A stretch of 64,000 bases of DNA from NCBI GenBank assembly GCA_027946365.1, contig JAPEUQ010000016.1:434001-498000 (forward strand), written 5' to 3'. Shown one piece after another: positions 1-11,745 of this stretch (the first letter of the stretch is position 1; every line of letters begins with the position of its first letter). Below the pieces are notes generated by a model. That model saw nothing but the letters and a program-made list of their open reading frames with translations. It was not told the DNA's origin and ran no database searches. This stretch comes from Kalmusia sp. IMI 367209 (Eukaryota > Ascomycota > Dothideomycetes > Pleosporales > Didymosphaeriaceae). A program made the translations under genes and the position numbers.

Positions 1-2721
1 CCGCCAGTGCTCAATATGGATGCGTCCAGCTACTTCCAGGCGCGCGCGCTGCTGCCGCCGTCATGCTGAAGAACGACATCAAAACCTCATACAAGACTAT
101 GCCCGAGACTTCAAAGTCGTATATACGGTCGATAATACTAGTAGCTTTACAAGATCCCAACTCGCAGATGCGAGGCTACGCGGGAAACGTCATCACTGAG
201 GTCGTGCGCCAAGGTGGAATTGTAGGATGGCCGCAAGTGCTGTCCGATCTTGTTGACATGATAAGCAATACCAATGGGAATATCTCGCAGCAAGCCCAGG
301 AAGGCGGCATGAGCGCCTTGCTAAAGATTTGCGAGGACAACAAGAAGGCCCTGAACCAAGCACATGAAGGAGGACAACGCTACTTGACAATCTTATTTCC
401 AAAGTTGCTGGAATTCACCACCAGCCCGCTCCCAAAGGTGCGCGCAGACGCGCTTTCGGCTGCGAACGTATTCATACCCGATAACCCCACAGCTGTCCAG
501 GAGAACATAGACGCATTATTACAACACCTCTTCAACCTTTCTGCGGATCCTAGCAATGAAGTACGGAAACACGTCTGCCGCTCATTCGTGCACATTGCCG
601 ACATTGCGCCTGAAAGAATAACACCTCATATGGAGGGACTGGTAGACTATATGGTGACACAACAACGCAATCCTGACGACGCGGACCTGGCTCTTGATGC
701 CGCTGAGTTTTGGCTATGCGCCGCCGAAGACGAGAAGATGCGTGAACACCTTGGCCCGTACCTTGCAAAGATTGTACCCGTACTACTAGAAAGCATGGTT
801 TACAGCGAGGACGATATTCTTAGGCTAGAAGGCGAGAAGGAGGATGCGGAACTCGAAGATCGGGATGAGGATATCAAACCTACATTCGCCACCAGTAAAA
901 CGGCTCGGCTGACAACTGCCCCCAATGGCAGCGAAACGCCAAATGCCAACGGTACCGCTATTCCTCCAAGCATGGACGATGATGACTTGAGCGATGGCGA
1001 GATCGATGATTTCGACGACGACGATTCAGTGGGCGATCCAGAGGAGCAGTGGAATCTCAGGAAGTGCTCAGCGGCCGCCCTCGATGTACTTGCATCGGTC
1101 TTCCACGAGCCAGTATTTCAGGCCACTCTACCTTACCTAACAGACAATCTCAGTCATGCAGAATGGCCAAACCGAGAAGCGGCTGTTCTGGCACTCGGGG
1201 CCATCGCGGACGGCTGCATGACAGTCGTCCAGCCGCATCTACCAATGCTAACGCCCTACATGATTACGCTTTTGCAGGATCCTGAGCCTGTCGTTCGTCA
1301 GATTACCTGCTGGTCGCTCGGGCGGTACTCAGGCTGGGCCTCACACCTGGACGAGAACGGCAAACAACAGTTCTTCGTCCCCGTGATGGACGGAATACTG
1401 CAAAGGATGCTCGACAACAACAAACGAGTCCAAGAGGCGGCTGCTTCGGCTTTTGCAAATCTCGAAGAAAAGGCCAACACCGAACTGAGAGCGTACTGTC
1501 ACATCATCGTACGCCAATTCGTTCAATGCTTCGCAAAGTACAAATCCCGGAACATGTTTATCCTGTACGACTGTGTCCAGACTCTTGCCGAACATGTCGG
1601 CCCGGCTCTTGCACAAGACGACCTGGTCAGTATTCTTATGCCTGCGCTCATTCAGCGATGGAACAATGTCTCGGATCAATCGAGAGAGATGTTTCCGCTG
1701 CTCGAATGCCTTTCGTATGTCGCTACGGCGCTCGGAGGGTCTTTCGAACGGTATGCTCCTGGTATTTTCTCTCGGTGCGTCAACATAATCCACCGGAACC
1801 TTCAGGAGGCCGTGTTCGCTGCTTCTAATCCCACACTGGATGTGCCCGACAAAGACTTCTTGGTAACGAGCCTGGATCTGGTCAGCGCGATCATACAAGC
1901 GCTCAACCCGTCTTCCAGCGCAGAACTAGTTGCTCGGTCCGACAACTTCTTCCAGCTGCTGTGTTTGTGCATGAAGGACGACAATAACGATGTGCGGCAA
2001 TCCGCATATGCACTCCTCGGAGATTGCGCAATCTACGTCTTCGACCAGCTACGGACACAACTCCCGGAGCTCATGGAGGTCTTGATCGGCCAGCTCGAGC
2101 TCTCGCAGGTCATGATCGATGGCGAGGAGACTGGGTACTCTGTCATCAACAACGCATGCTGGTCTGTAGGAGAAATTGCCATGAGGGAGAAGGAGGGGAT
2201 GCAACGGTACATAGATCGCCTGCTCCAGAAGATCGCGACGATACTCTTCACCGCCAAAGTTCCGGACTCGCTGAACGAAAATGCGGCCATCGCCCTGGGC
2301 AGGTTGGGATTGGGCAGTTCGCAGTTCCTCGCTCCGCATCTCGCACAGATCGCCCCTCCTTTCATCCGAGCCATCAAGAATGTGATGTGGACCGACGAGA
2401 AGGGTCATGCACTCACGGGCTTCATGCAGATTATTCTCGCAAACCCTGCCGCAATGGAACAGTCTCTTCTCGAATTCTTCAACGAGATGGCCCAGGCCGA
2501 GCGGAGTCTGTTCAACGGTCCAACGCCCGGTCACACGGCGCTGTGGGACACGTTTCAGAAGGCGAGTCCATCCCTACCTGTATGCTGAATTTAGAGCGCG
2601 TGGCTAATTATGAGCGTAGGTCATTGAGCAATACAAGGCGATGATCCCAGACTTTGACGGCTTCCTCGCAACCCTTCCAGCGGCCGAGCGCCAAAATTTC
2701 CGGAACCTGTACGGTGTCTGA
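1..2721 (+). CDS. KAP104: Transportin / karyopherin beta-2 (Kap104 family), 5' end outside window
   Basis: Nuclear import receptor that carries PY-NLS cargoes such as hnRNP-type proteins through the nuclear pore and releases them on Ran-GTP. The protein is a chain of HEAT repeats. About 250-330 residues after the ATG at 63 it has an acidic loop (DDDDLSDGEIDDFDDDDS) followed by WNLRKCSAAALDVLA, a signature of transportin. Later blocks (NKRVQEAA, FPLLECLS, EVRQSAYALLGD-like) also follow the family. The last exon is 2620-2721 and ends in FLATLPAAERQNFRNLYGV. It is joined through an intron at 2562-2619 with a GC donor (GCGAGT), a GCTAAT branch site and a TAG acceptor; reading straight through gives a premature stop at 2586. 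Codons before 63 also match the family but in another frame: bases 1-45 read in frame 1, then frame 3 takes over. The N-terminal repeats lie upstream of the window. Confidence 0.93.
2562..2619 (+). other. GC-AG intron in the transportin gene
   Basis: This 58-nt intron begins GCGAGT and ends GTAG, with a GGCTAATT branch site about 15 nt before the acceptor. It is phase 0, between ...FQK and VIEQYK. No GT donor in the neighbourhood restores the conserved C-terminus, so the non-canonical GC donor is the best reading. Confidence 0.8.
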
Positions 2722-3801
2722 GGGCAACTCATTTTCCCAGACGGAGGCTGCAGGTGTTGGATCTACGTTCGGATAGGACCCCCAACGGCAGCATACGAAG
2801 AGGAGGCACGAGAGACACGTTTGATGATGATGATGGGCAGCGGTTACTTCGGACCCCGGGTGAGAGCGACAAGGACTAAACGTACCTACATGGTGAAGGG
2901 ATGGATGTGCATGACGATCTACGAGAAAGGGTATGCGGTATGGATAAGGGGGTTCTCGGCATCTATAGACATTTCAGCGATTGCTTCTACATACGGCGAC
3001 GATCACCAAGGGGAACATTCCGCCCCTGATGGTTTGGATTTTTACTACTTTCGTGGCTAGCGAGGCTGTTGACCTTCGACACCGCAACTCGACATTTCCC
3101 GGCGTTCCTTCTTTTCCCCGCCCTGTTGAGCCACGCATATGCGGGCCACCCATGATACATAGCAGTAGGTAGCGTCTTCTCCGTGTTTTTACAGGCAGCG
3201 ATATCGATTCCGTACCGTCTTTCTTGTCTAGCATGCGGCGGACATGTGGGCGGTCGATTTTGACCATTGCCAGCATCAACAAAAGTCCATGAGTTTCCTT
3301 CTCGTTCCTTTTTTTTTTTTTACACCCCTTCCCTGTCCGCAAGCCTCGTGACGCTCACGTCCGGTCCAGCCAGCTTTCTATTCGTGACGGCACAGCGTCG
3401 ATGCGGGCAGACCGTTTCTGACAGATAGATACGGGTTTCTCTGCAGGCGTGGCGGGACGGGCGCTGATAGTCGTGCCGGCCGGGACGTTTTTAACCTCCC
3501 CCCGTGCATCGTTGCCCATTTGCTGCTGTTGCGGTGGCGGATTAGAGGGGGAAGCGTTGGTGGAAGGGGAGGCTTGACGTAGGTGGGTTTATGCTCTCGT
3601 ATGGGCTTCGCTTTTTCTCGGGCGGGAAACAAAGCCAAACATGGGGCTTTTTTTTTGGGCCCATTAGCTAGCTGGCTAGTCAGCCACATTCACACGCACA
3701 CACAGACACACATGCACACGGTGGTTGCGACGGGGTATCCCGTGGCCGTGACAAGTGACGAGCGTGGCACCGGCATGCATGTCTGCATGGTCCAGACCAC
3801 G

Positions 3802-3838
3802 CGGCGGCGGCGGCGGCAGCAGCAGCAGCAGCAGCAGC
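3802..3838. repeat. CGG/CAG trinucleotide microsatellite
   Basis: A run of CGG units (3802-3816) passes directly into a CAG run (3817-3838). It lies in non-coding DNA. Confidence 0.9.
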
Positions 3839-4972
3839 TGGGGGGGTCTCAGCGAGAGGGAAAAACGTGATGAGGACTATATTTAGGCAGGTAGGGGGAG
3901 TTCCAGGGTTTTGGGATGAGGTTGCTAATTTGAGGGTTGATGAGCAGCTGAATACATAGTGTGGGGTGAAAGGGAGGGGTGGGTGAGGCGGGTCTGTGCA
4001 GCGGGACGGGGAGGATGAAGGAAGCGACGACGATGCGAGGGGGTAGTGGACAAGGTAGGCAGGCAGGCGAAGAAAGGAAACGACGACCCAGGACTCAGGA
4101 CTATCGGGAAAAGAAGCGAAGTGTTTGCAAGGACAGTGGGAAGTGACGGCCAGGTCTGCCCGGAGGGGACGCATGCGACTGGGGTTGACTAACGACTTGG
4201 TCTATTGTCTATGCCGATGAAAGAAGTGCATTGCAGCTGGAGACGAGCTTGTTGCAACGGTGGCGTCAAGGTGAGTTGTATGGAAAGAAAAGGTGGATAA
4301 ACCGTCCGGCTGTAGTGTGTGCAGCCCACATGCCAACTTGTACACCACTTGCCCCATGCAGACAGGTCTGGATTGTGCTGAATGCTCCCAGCTCTTGTGC
4401 TGTATACAGCCATATGGGGCAGCGTGGTAAGATGAACCACTTACCCTAACGAGGCACGTCGGGCGGGAGGGCAAAGCGAGTGCCTCTTCTGGAACGCATC
4501 GCGTAGCCGGGTATACAGCACAGACAAGGCCCGTCTGCAGACTCGACATGCGGAACGATGACGGTGCAACGGGGAGCGTCTTCGCATTCGGCTGCTAGCG
4601 CCTCAAGTGACCTGTGCAGTTGTTGTCCGCTCGTAACCGCGGCGATGGGGGAAGGAGAGGAGACCGATACAACGGCCACTGCATCTCGTGATATCAAGTC
4701 CGCTTAGAGAGAGATAGAGCGAGGACGGGCCGTGGGCCAAGACAGCCAGCTGCCGACCCTGGGCAAGCTTGCAAAGGCATAGCGAGACGTCATAAATGAG
4801 CCGGGGGGTCGAGAGAGAGATCGGAGGTCCGTGGCTGGGCTGGTGGGGACATGTGTTTTGGCGGACGGGCCTCTTTTTGTGCCACAGGCGGGCGGGCAAG
4901 GCCAGGGTACTTATTTTAAGAGTGGTCGGCGACCTGGGGCGACGGGTTTGTGCGCGCTCTTTTCGACGGCTA

Positions 4973-4994
4973 CTCTCTCTCTCTCTCTCTCTCT
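4973..4994. repeat. (CT)n microsatellite
   Basis: Eleven uninterrupted CT units in non-coding, GC-rich DNA upstream of the Zn2Cys6 gene. Confidence 0.9.
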
Positions 4995-5505
4995 GGCGCA
5001 GGCGACGTGTGGCTTGCGGACCCAGACGAGGTTCGCGATGGGCGCCGCGCTGGACAGACAGCCGATGGTGGCAGCGTCACGTACGTCTCTTGCCGGCTTG
5101 GCTCCCCCATGGGTGCTGCTCTGCTGGGAGACAGGGCGTCAGCAGATGCAAGATCGCGAGCTCGAGTGGAAGAGGTTTCTCGACGACCCTGGGCGGTACT
5201 CCACAGGCGCAAGGGGGCCCCCCGGCCTCGCGCGCAAGCTTAAAAGAGTTTATTCCTAAATTTAGAGCGCAGCGGCGGGCGGGCGGCCAACCTCACCTCG
5301 AGCTTGTCCCTGGCGGGCTTCCCATATCTAGCCGTCGAGCACCTGCAACGACATACTCTTTTCGCTTGATGTTGCTCCAGAGGCCACCGGAGCTCGTCGC
5401 CCACGGGTGCCTCGGCGGCAGCGCAGCGCGCCCATTGGCCACGGGCGCCGTTCGCTGGGCCTCAACCCTCTCGTACCTCGTTTCCTTTGCTTCTTTCTCC
5501 CGCGC

Positions 5506-5528
5506 GCACGCACGCACGCACGCACGCA
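5506..5528. repeat. (ACGC)n tetranucleotide repeat
   Basis: Tandem CGCA units within the long non-coding stretch. Confidence 0.85.
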
Positions 5529-5746
5529 AGCCCGCCGGCATGGCATGGCATGCATTTCCGACACGCGCGCACCCAGCTTCCACAACAGCAGCAGCAGCAG
5601 CAGAAGCAGCCCTACACCGCGCAGCGGGACGCGGGCTCGTGTCGCCGGTCACTGTCACTGACGACGTGCCCCAAAACAGGACCACCACAGGAGATCCCAT
5701 CTAGCCCTCTCCCATTCGCGGCTCGTGGCGCCCCGCACGCCGTATG

Positions 5747-5787
5747 TGTATGTGTGTACAGTATGTGTGTCTGTGTGTGTGTGTGTG
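5747..5787. repeat. (GT)n-rich tract
   Basis: Imperfect TGTGTG run, interrupted by TATG and CTG. A similar GT-rich tract lies near 5998-6034. Confidence 0.8.
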
Positions 5788-7993
5788 GCCAGGCCCGGAG
5801 GAGGCGGGCTCGCGTAGGGTCTGCCCAATTTTACCTGCAACAATTAACCCTCTGCGAGGCGCGATGCAGGCCGTCACCGCTGGCTGGTGCTGGCGGGCCA
5901 TTTAGCCACGCCGCTGGCAGGCGCCCTGGGGCAGCGGGCCTGCGTACAGCCAACAGCAAAGGTGAGTTACCGCTAGCTTCGGTCGGTGTGCTCAGTCAGT
6001 ATGTGTGTGTGTATGAGTGTGCGTTTGTGTGTGAGCGCGCAGTCAGTCGCTGCCACGCGCCGCCACGCGCTGCCCTGGATTGCGCCGGCCCCGGGCGGTC
6101 TCCGACGCTGCAGCCCATTCACTGCGCTGCCATGGATCCCGTCGACCCAGTCGGTGCAATAGGACGACCGGCCGTCTCTTCTCAGTCTCTCTTCTTCTTG
6201 TTCGTCTTGTTCGTCTTCTTCGCTTGTCTCGTTCTGTCTGGTGACGCGGGCGCGCGACCGTCCTCGGTGGTGTCGCTGCAGCCAAGAAGCAGGCGGGCGC
6301 TATTTTTGGGAGCCTGCAGATATTGGACCCCGTCCCGCCAGCCTGTGCAGGCCTAAGCGATCGCTGCCTCGCATCAGCGACCACGCTCTCCCAATGCCAG
6401 CCTCTGCTACTGGCCCGCCCCGGACGCCGCCTCATCAAGATGAATTGGGGGTTGCAAACGCTTGCTGCCACGCCAACCCGACCGCCGTCCCAGAGCGATC
6501 CTGTGCGAGCGCGGGACCGTGGGCTGACCCTCTCTTGTGTCTCTCTTTTGACCTGACCACCAATGTTGCTCCACCACGCCGGCGCGCGCGCTGCCTGTTC
6601 CTGCGAAGGCAATCAATCGACGCCCGTCTCCACCGCACGGCCCGTCGAGGGCGCACGCACGCTCTGGCCGGCTATCGGGTCAATCGGGTCCATCAAAGGC
6701 CTGACCAGCCGTTTTGCGCCTCCAGCGTTGGCTGCCACCAGCCAGGCGCGCGCTCGCAAAGGCCGGCTCGCGCTGTGGCGGCTGATGGATGCTGCTGCAC
6801 GGCGACGCCCAAACGTCGCGACATGTTCCCAAGACCACCCGGCTCGACAGGGGCCCACCGAGGGACGGCTCAGGGCTCGAGCACCGCGCTCAGAGCAAAG
6901 GCCGACGGCCACGGGCCTTGTCGTTCGCAGAGAGCACCCCAGGCCTGAGGAGGAGGGGGGTGGGTGCAACGAAATTGTGGTAATGCCGGGATGGCTCAGG
7001 CCACAGATGTTTCTGCGTGCGCCGAGCGTGCTAACTGCAATCCGATGAGACACCTTACCAGCAGCGGCCTGGCGGGAAACGCTCTGCTGGAGCCAGGCAG
7101 CCGTCTTCGACACGGACGGTCCACGGCCCTGGATAGAGCTTGATCCCCACACGGGAGTTACACCGGGGGCTATGTCATACGAGCATGAGCAAAAAGGCAC
7201 CATCTGTGAATCACTCTATCGCCTGCTTGTAGCTCCCGCTACACATTCACCCCATCCCCTGCTAGCCTCTCCCGTCTCGCCGTTTGCCGGCTGCCAACTC
7301 CCCTCCCTCTCGAGGCCACGCTGCTATTTGCGGGCCTCTCTCCTCCCGCATCCATGACAGGGCCCCTCCCTGACGTCTGTTGCTCTCTGCACAGAAGCAC
7401 AAGTCACTGTGCGAGTCCGCTTCCATGCCGGCCGTGTGTGTGTGTGTCTCTCTCTCTCTCCTAGCCTGTCCACCTCTAGACTGAAGCCTTGTCCGGAACC
7501 CGCATAGACCACCTGCAGGGGCTGCTTCCCATACACTTTGTCCATATCCGCTCTCGTTGTCGCCCATGCCCTCGTGCCTGTCACTGTGCCGGAAACACCT
7601 CGCACCTCTCCGCATCCATATCACCTTTCAGCCCTAAACTCAATCTCCCTCTCCTCACCAACCCCCCCGGCCGCCCCCGGGGCTATATACATATCCTCAA
7701 ACAGCCAGCTCCCAGCTTCAGCCTCCAAAACGTGTCTCAGTCCGTCATCGGCTTCCGCACCCATAGTCGTGTGTTATCACCCACCACCAAGATCTGCAGC
7801 CTGCATATACTCCGCCCCCCCCCTCCCCGCCAGCCCTTTCCTCTCCTATTCACCCGGCCCATCACCACTTAGCAAGCATACTTGAGGTGCTACCTATCCG
7901 GCCGACATTCAAACAACCACTTCTCGCTTGTCATCGTCTGCACCTTTATCTTCTCACTGGGTTGCCCCAAAGATCCACTTGCCCTCTGTTTCA

Positions 7994-9923
7994 ATGGCAG
8001 GACCCGGCGGAGGCCCCTCGAGGCGCAGCCATACAAAGTCCCGAAAGGGATGCAAAACATGCAAGAAGAGGCATATCCGTTGTGACGAAACGTTCCCACA
8101 ATGGTATGTTCCAGGGCGCCGTGTTTTTCGGTTAACCATTTTCTAACCTCCCCGTCAGTCGCAACTGCACCAAACATCAGGTCCGCTGCGATTACATGGA
8201 CAGTCCAGCCGCCTTGATCCCCCCAGAGTCCCCCAAAACACCACGGCAGCCGAACCTGCTCTGGACGCCTGAGATAGACGCGACCATCGAGCACTGGCGT
8301 CAGTCGGGAGCCTGGCCGTTTGAGCATCTCCAAGTCTATCCCCAGCCGCAATGGCGCATCTTCCCCAAAACCGACCTCCGCCTGGTTCACCATGTAGCTA
8401 CCATCTCGAATGAGATGTTCGCGCATCAAACGTCCAAGCTCACCCTCTGGACAGACATGATGCCAAAGTAAGCATTTCGTATTATTGCACCGTCGTATTC
8501 GGTACATCTGCAAGCGAGCCGTGGCTGACGACGGACCAGATTTCTGAGCATCGCCGCATCGCACCCGTTCGTGATGCACTCTATTCTCGCTTTTTCCGCG
8601 TCTCACCTGGCGTGGATCAGTCAGTCGAGTGAAACGCGAAATCTTGCGTTTCATCACGCGGGCATCGCGTTGAAGGGCTTGCATGAAGGTATCGCGAACT
8701 TCTCCAAAGCCAACTCAGATGTCGTGCTTGCGTCTTCGCTTCTCCTTGCATGGCAAGCAACGGACTGGTACGTCGTTTCCCACGGTTTCCCTGTCACGAC
8801 GACACTGACCGATCATCATCATAGGCGAGGTTGGGCTTCCTTGGCCACCGGAAATAAGACGGTAAGTAGCACGGATAGCATCGATGCCATTGTTTGTTAA
8901 TTCGAGATGCAGGTCATCCAGGCAATGAAGTCATGGCGACATGAGTCCATGTTTGCTGACTACATCGCCGAGCAGACCCCCATGCCCGGGAAGAACTTCA
9001 TGAATCCGAGTTACTCACCCATCTCACCGGAAACCCGACGGGAACATCTCTCCATCCTTTCCGATCTCCAGACTTCTTTACAGCGACTGCAACCCTACCT
9101 CAGCCTCGCCCGGCATGAGCAGGAAGGAAAGTGGGTCGACCAACTCCGCGGTTACATCGAACGACTCAAGGCATCTGGCGCAGCGCAGACAGGCGAAGAA
9201 CAGTTCGACCAGCTATACGCCCTCCGCAAATGGTTGTTCTGGGTCCCCATCTCACTCCTAGCCGCCAAGCGCAACGATGCCACCGTCATGGTGGTCCTCG
9301 CGCATTTCTACGCGACTGCCTTGGCCGTGGAACCTATGTTCCCCGAGATTGCATCCGTCTTCTGCGCGAACCGCTCTTTGGGTCCGCTAGAAGAGATAAT
9401 ACTCATCGCTCAGGGCTATCAGAATCCGGCCTATGATGACCGGACGCAGTCCGTCTCGTATCTGATTCAATATCCTAACGAGGTCGCATCCTCATACAAG
9501 GCTCGGCGAGAATGGATGCGACAGCAGGCTGGAGAGGGGTCGCCCGTGCCGCAGACGCCCTATGGGATGGAGACGTTGAGTTTGGATCTGCAGAACCAAA
9601 TGGCACAGTACAGCTATGGCCAAAGTCTCAGTCCAGCCTTTGCCCCATCGCCATTGAATTTCTTCCCGACACACGGATTGCCTGGACTGTCGTCTGGGCC
9701 TACGTCGCCGTACCTCGAGGTACCACGCACGAGTGTCGACCTTACGTACAACAACAACAACAACAATAACAATAGTACACCGTCCTACGCACCTTCGCTG
9801 GGGTCACCTGCAGCCGGTCCGCCGTATTCGATCCCGGACCCAAATCCATTCGGTTATGGTATGCCTCCTATGGGATACCACCCCAGCGGGTTCGTGACGG
9901 CTCCTACTACCATCTGGACGTAA
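7994..9923 (+). CDS. Zn(II)2Cys6 fungal-type transcription factor
   Basis: Nuclear DNA-binding regulator. Five exons: 7994-8103, 8159-8467, 8540-8767, 8825-8861 and 8913-9923. All introns are GT-AG; the first has a CTAAC branch site. The binuclear zinc cluster starts near residue 15 (KGCKTCKKRHIRCDE) and is completed across intron 1 (FPQC-RNCTKHQVRCDY). An ILAFSASHLAW-like helix block and a WRGWASLATG block follow, which I associate with a conserved C6 family of filamentous fungi. The tail carries a polyasparagine run encoded by an AAC repeat (9749-9772) and ends in a Pro/Tyr-rich segment. The ATG at 7994 is chosen over the in-frame ATG-less extension from 7928. The gene sits alone between 5.3 kb and 3.4 kb of non-coding DNA, as developmental or dose-sensitive regulators often do. 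The target pathway is unknown. Confidence 0.88.
9749..9772 (+). repeat. AAC microsatellite encoding polyasparagine
   Basis: AAC/AAT codons give eight to nine consecutive Asn in the C-terminal part of the Zn2Cys6 factor. The tract is likely to vary in length between isolates. Confidence 0.85.
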
Positions 9924-11067
9924 AGACACGAGGCTGAACGATCGTCCAGGGACCCCAAGTTGAAGTCACAGCCTTCGACCGGCGCCGGACACACACCGCA
10001 ATCCCAAATGGGCATGGCACCGGTTCTCCCACCCGTATCCACCCATGGGCCTGGCGGGTACCACAGCCCAGGACCGCAGCTGCCTCCTATTCAATACAAG
10101 AAGGGCTAACTTCAAGAGCTGGTGGACGGAGCAAGGCGCAGCCGAAGTGCATCCCGTAGACCGAGCCTCGGCTGTGAAGGGCGACGACCATCCCACACGG
10201 CGCTCGACTCAACCTATACGCTGGTACGCCATTTTACATGACATGAACGAAATTCCGATTTACGCATAGCGCTTGAACTTTTTTTTTTCCTGCTTTCCGC
10301 GCGACAAGGCAAGACTCTTCGCCACCCGCATGATTCTTTCTCAAGACCATCGATTCGTTTGAAAGGGTGTGCATCATCACGGTTCACGATGCACTTCGTG
10401 TCACCACACAAGACCCTGCAGCAGCAGCAGCAGCCTCGTACACTGCATCAATGGTTGCTCGCAATCCGGACATATGACTGAAGACAGTATGGCAGACCCG
10501 ATTGGCTACCAGCGGCGTTACATTTTCTTTTATTTTATTTTTCATATCATTTCACTCTCATGCCATTTCCTTTAATCTCATGTACGTTATACTCTTTCGG
10601 CGCAACGGTCGGGCGAACCTGGTCCCGACTCCCAGGCCTCCCCCCCTTCCCTCGCTCACACGGTGTTGGCATTTCTTTCCAAAACTTAGTTTTCCTTTTC
10701 TCATCTCACGGTTACAACTTCCCGGTGTGGCTTTTATCACGAAACATTGCATACCCAGACGTCACCGTCGGCAGACGCGACGAGCAGCGCGCGCGGAACT
10801 TTTTTGTCTCCCTTTCACATTCGGAAAAGGGCGGTGTTGGAGGAGGAAATTCGTGTGTATGGATGTGTGTGTGTGTCTCAGTCTGGTAGTATTTTTAGAG
10901 AGCCCTACGTAGCCGTAGCTGAAGCCCTCCCAGCTACGAAGCAAAAGGGCTGAAGAAATCACAGACGAATCAAGACATCGAAGCAAAAAAATGTGGCAAC
11001 GGGGTGAACTTTTTGCTTGGCTTTCTCTCTCTTGACGTGACGTGACGTCTTGGCCTTGTTGTGGGCT

Positions 11068-11094
11068 CACACACACGCACACACACACACACAC
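11068..11094. repeat. (AC)n microsatellite
   Basis: CA dinucleotide run with a single CG interruption, in non-coding DNA. Confidence 0.85.
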
Positions 11095-11720
11095 CAAGAA
11101 AACCGGTGAATCACTCGAACGTGTGACACAATAAGCCGATCATGTGAGCGCGCTGCAAGTTGCGCCGCGCACCACCAGCATGGCAAATGGTGACAGAAAA
11201 GACCAGGAGACCCACGAATTGGCGACCCGAGCCCCACAGCCGGTTTTTTTCCTGGCCACGCCCTTCGAAGCAACAGTGACATCAAACCTAAGTTGCAAGG
11301 GCTCTCCGTTCGTCAATTAAGGTTATCTGCTTTTGGACTGGTCTAGATCGCTAGCCCCTGTCGCTTTTTTCCTCGTATGCCTCCTCCCTTCCCTCTTCTG
11401 TCTAACTCGAGATGCATTCCATCCAATCCATTCCTCCCCCAAATGCCGGTATCGTTTTTGCCTGCCTGCATCCCATTTGACGAGTTGCGGTCTGTTCCTG
11501 GGCGCAACAATCTCTCGTGGCTAAGAATAGCATAAGCGTGATGAGATTGGGCTGGGACCAATGAGGGCGTGTGCCGAGCTGGGGGGTTTTGGGGTTCGCT
11601 TAGAGGGGTTGGGAGGGAAACGGTTCTCGAGGCGTGGGCTGGTGTGCTGTTACGTTATGGATTGTGTAGCGGTGCGATTGCTCATGGTGGAGTTTGCCTT
11701 CGAACAAAAAAGAGATGAGG

Positions 11721-11745
11721 GCGAGGCGAGGCGAGGCGAGGCGAA
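11721..11745. repeat. GCGAG pentanucleotide repeat
   Basis: Four to five tandem GCGAG units in non-coding DNA downstream of the Zn2Cys6 gene. Confidence 0.8.

Larger units (their letters stand above)
2722..7993. other. 5.3 kb GC-rich non-coding region with many simple repeats
   Basis: I see no credible gene here. The open frames are low-complexity (Arg/Ala/Pro-rich, or Cys-Val from CA/GT runs) with no conserved motif, and they overlap on both strands. The stretch holds many microsatellites and pyrimidine-rich tracts, the latter densest just before the regulator at 7994. It may be the 3' region of the transportin gene plus a very long promoter or leader of the Zn2Cys6 gene. Confidence 0.6.

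Noticed and set aside
4796..6356. Long overlapping open frames (302 and 289 codons) in the GC-rich region
   Set aside because: Composition is Arg/Ala/Ser/Pro with runs made by CT, GT and ACGC microsatellites. No conserved motif, no splice logic, and equally long frames on the other strand.
7890..8684. 264-codon antisense open frame over the Zn2Cys6 gene
   Set aside because: It is the shadow of the real coding exons and introns on the plus strand and has no recognisable domain.
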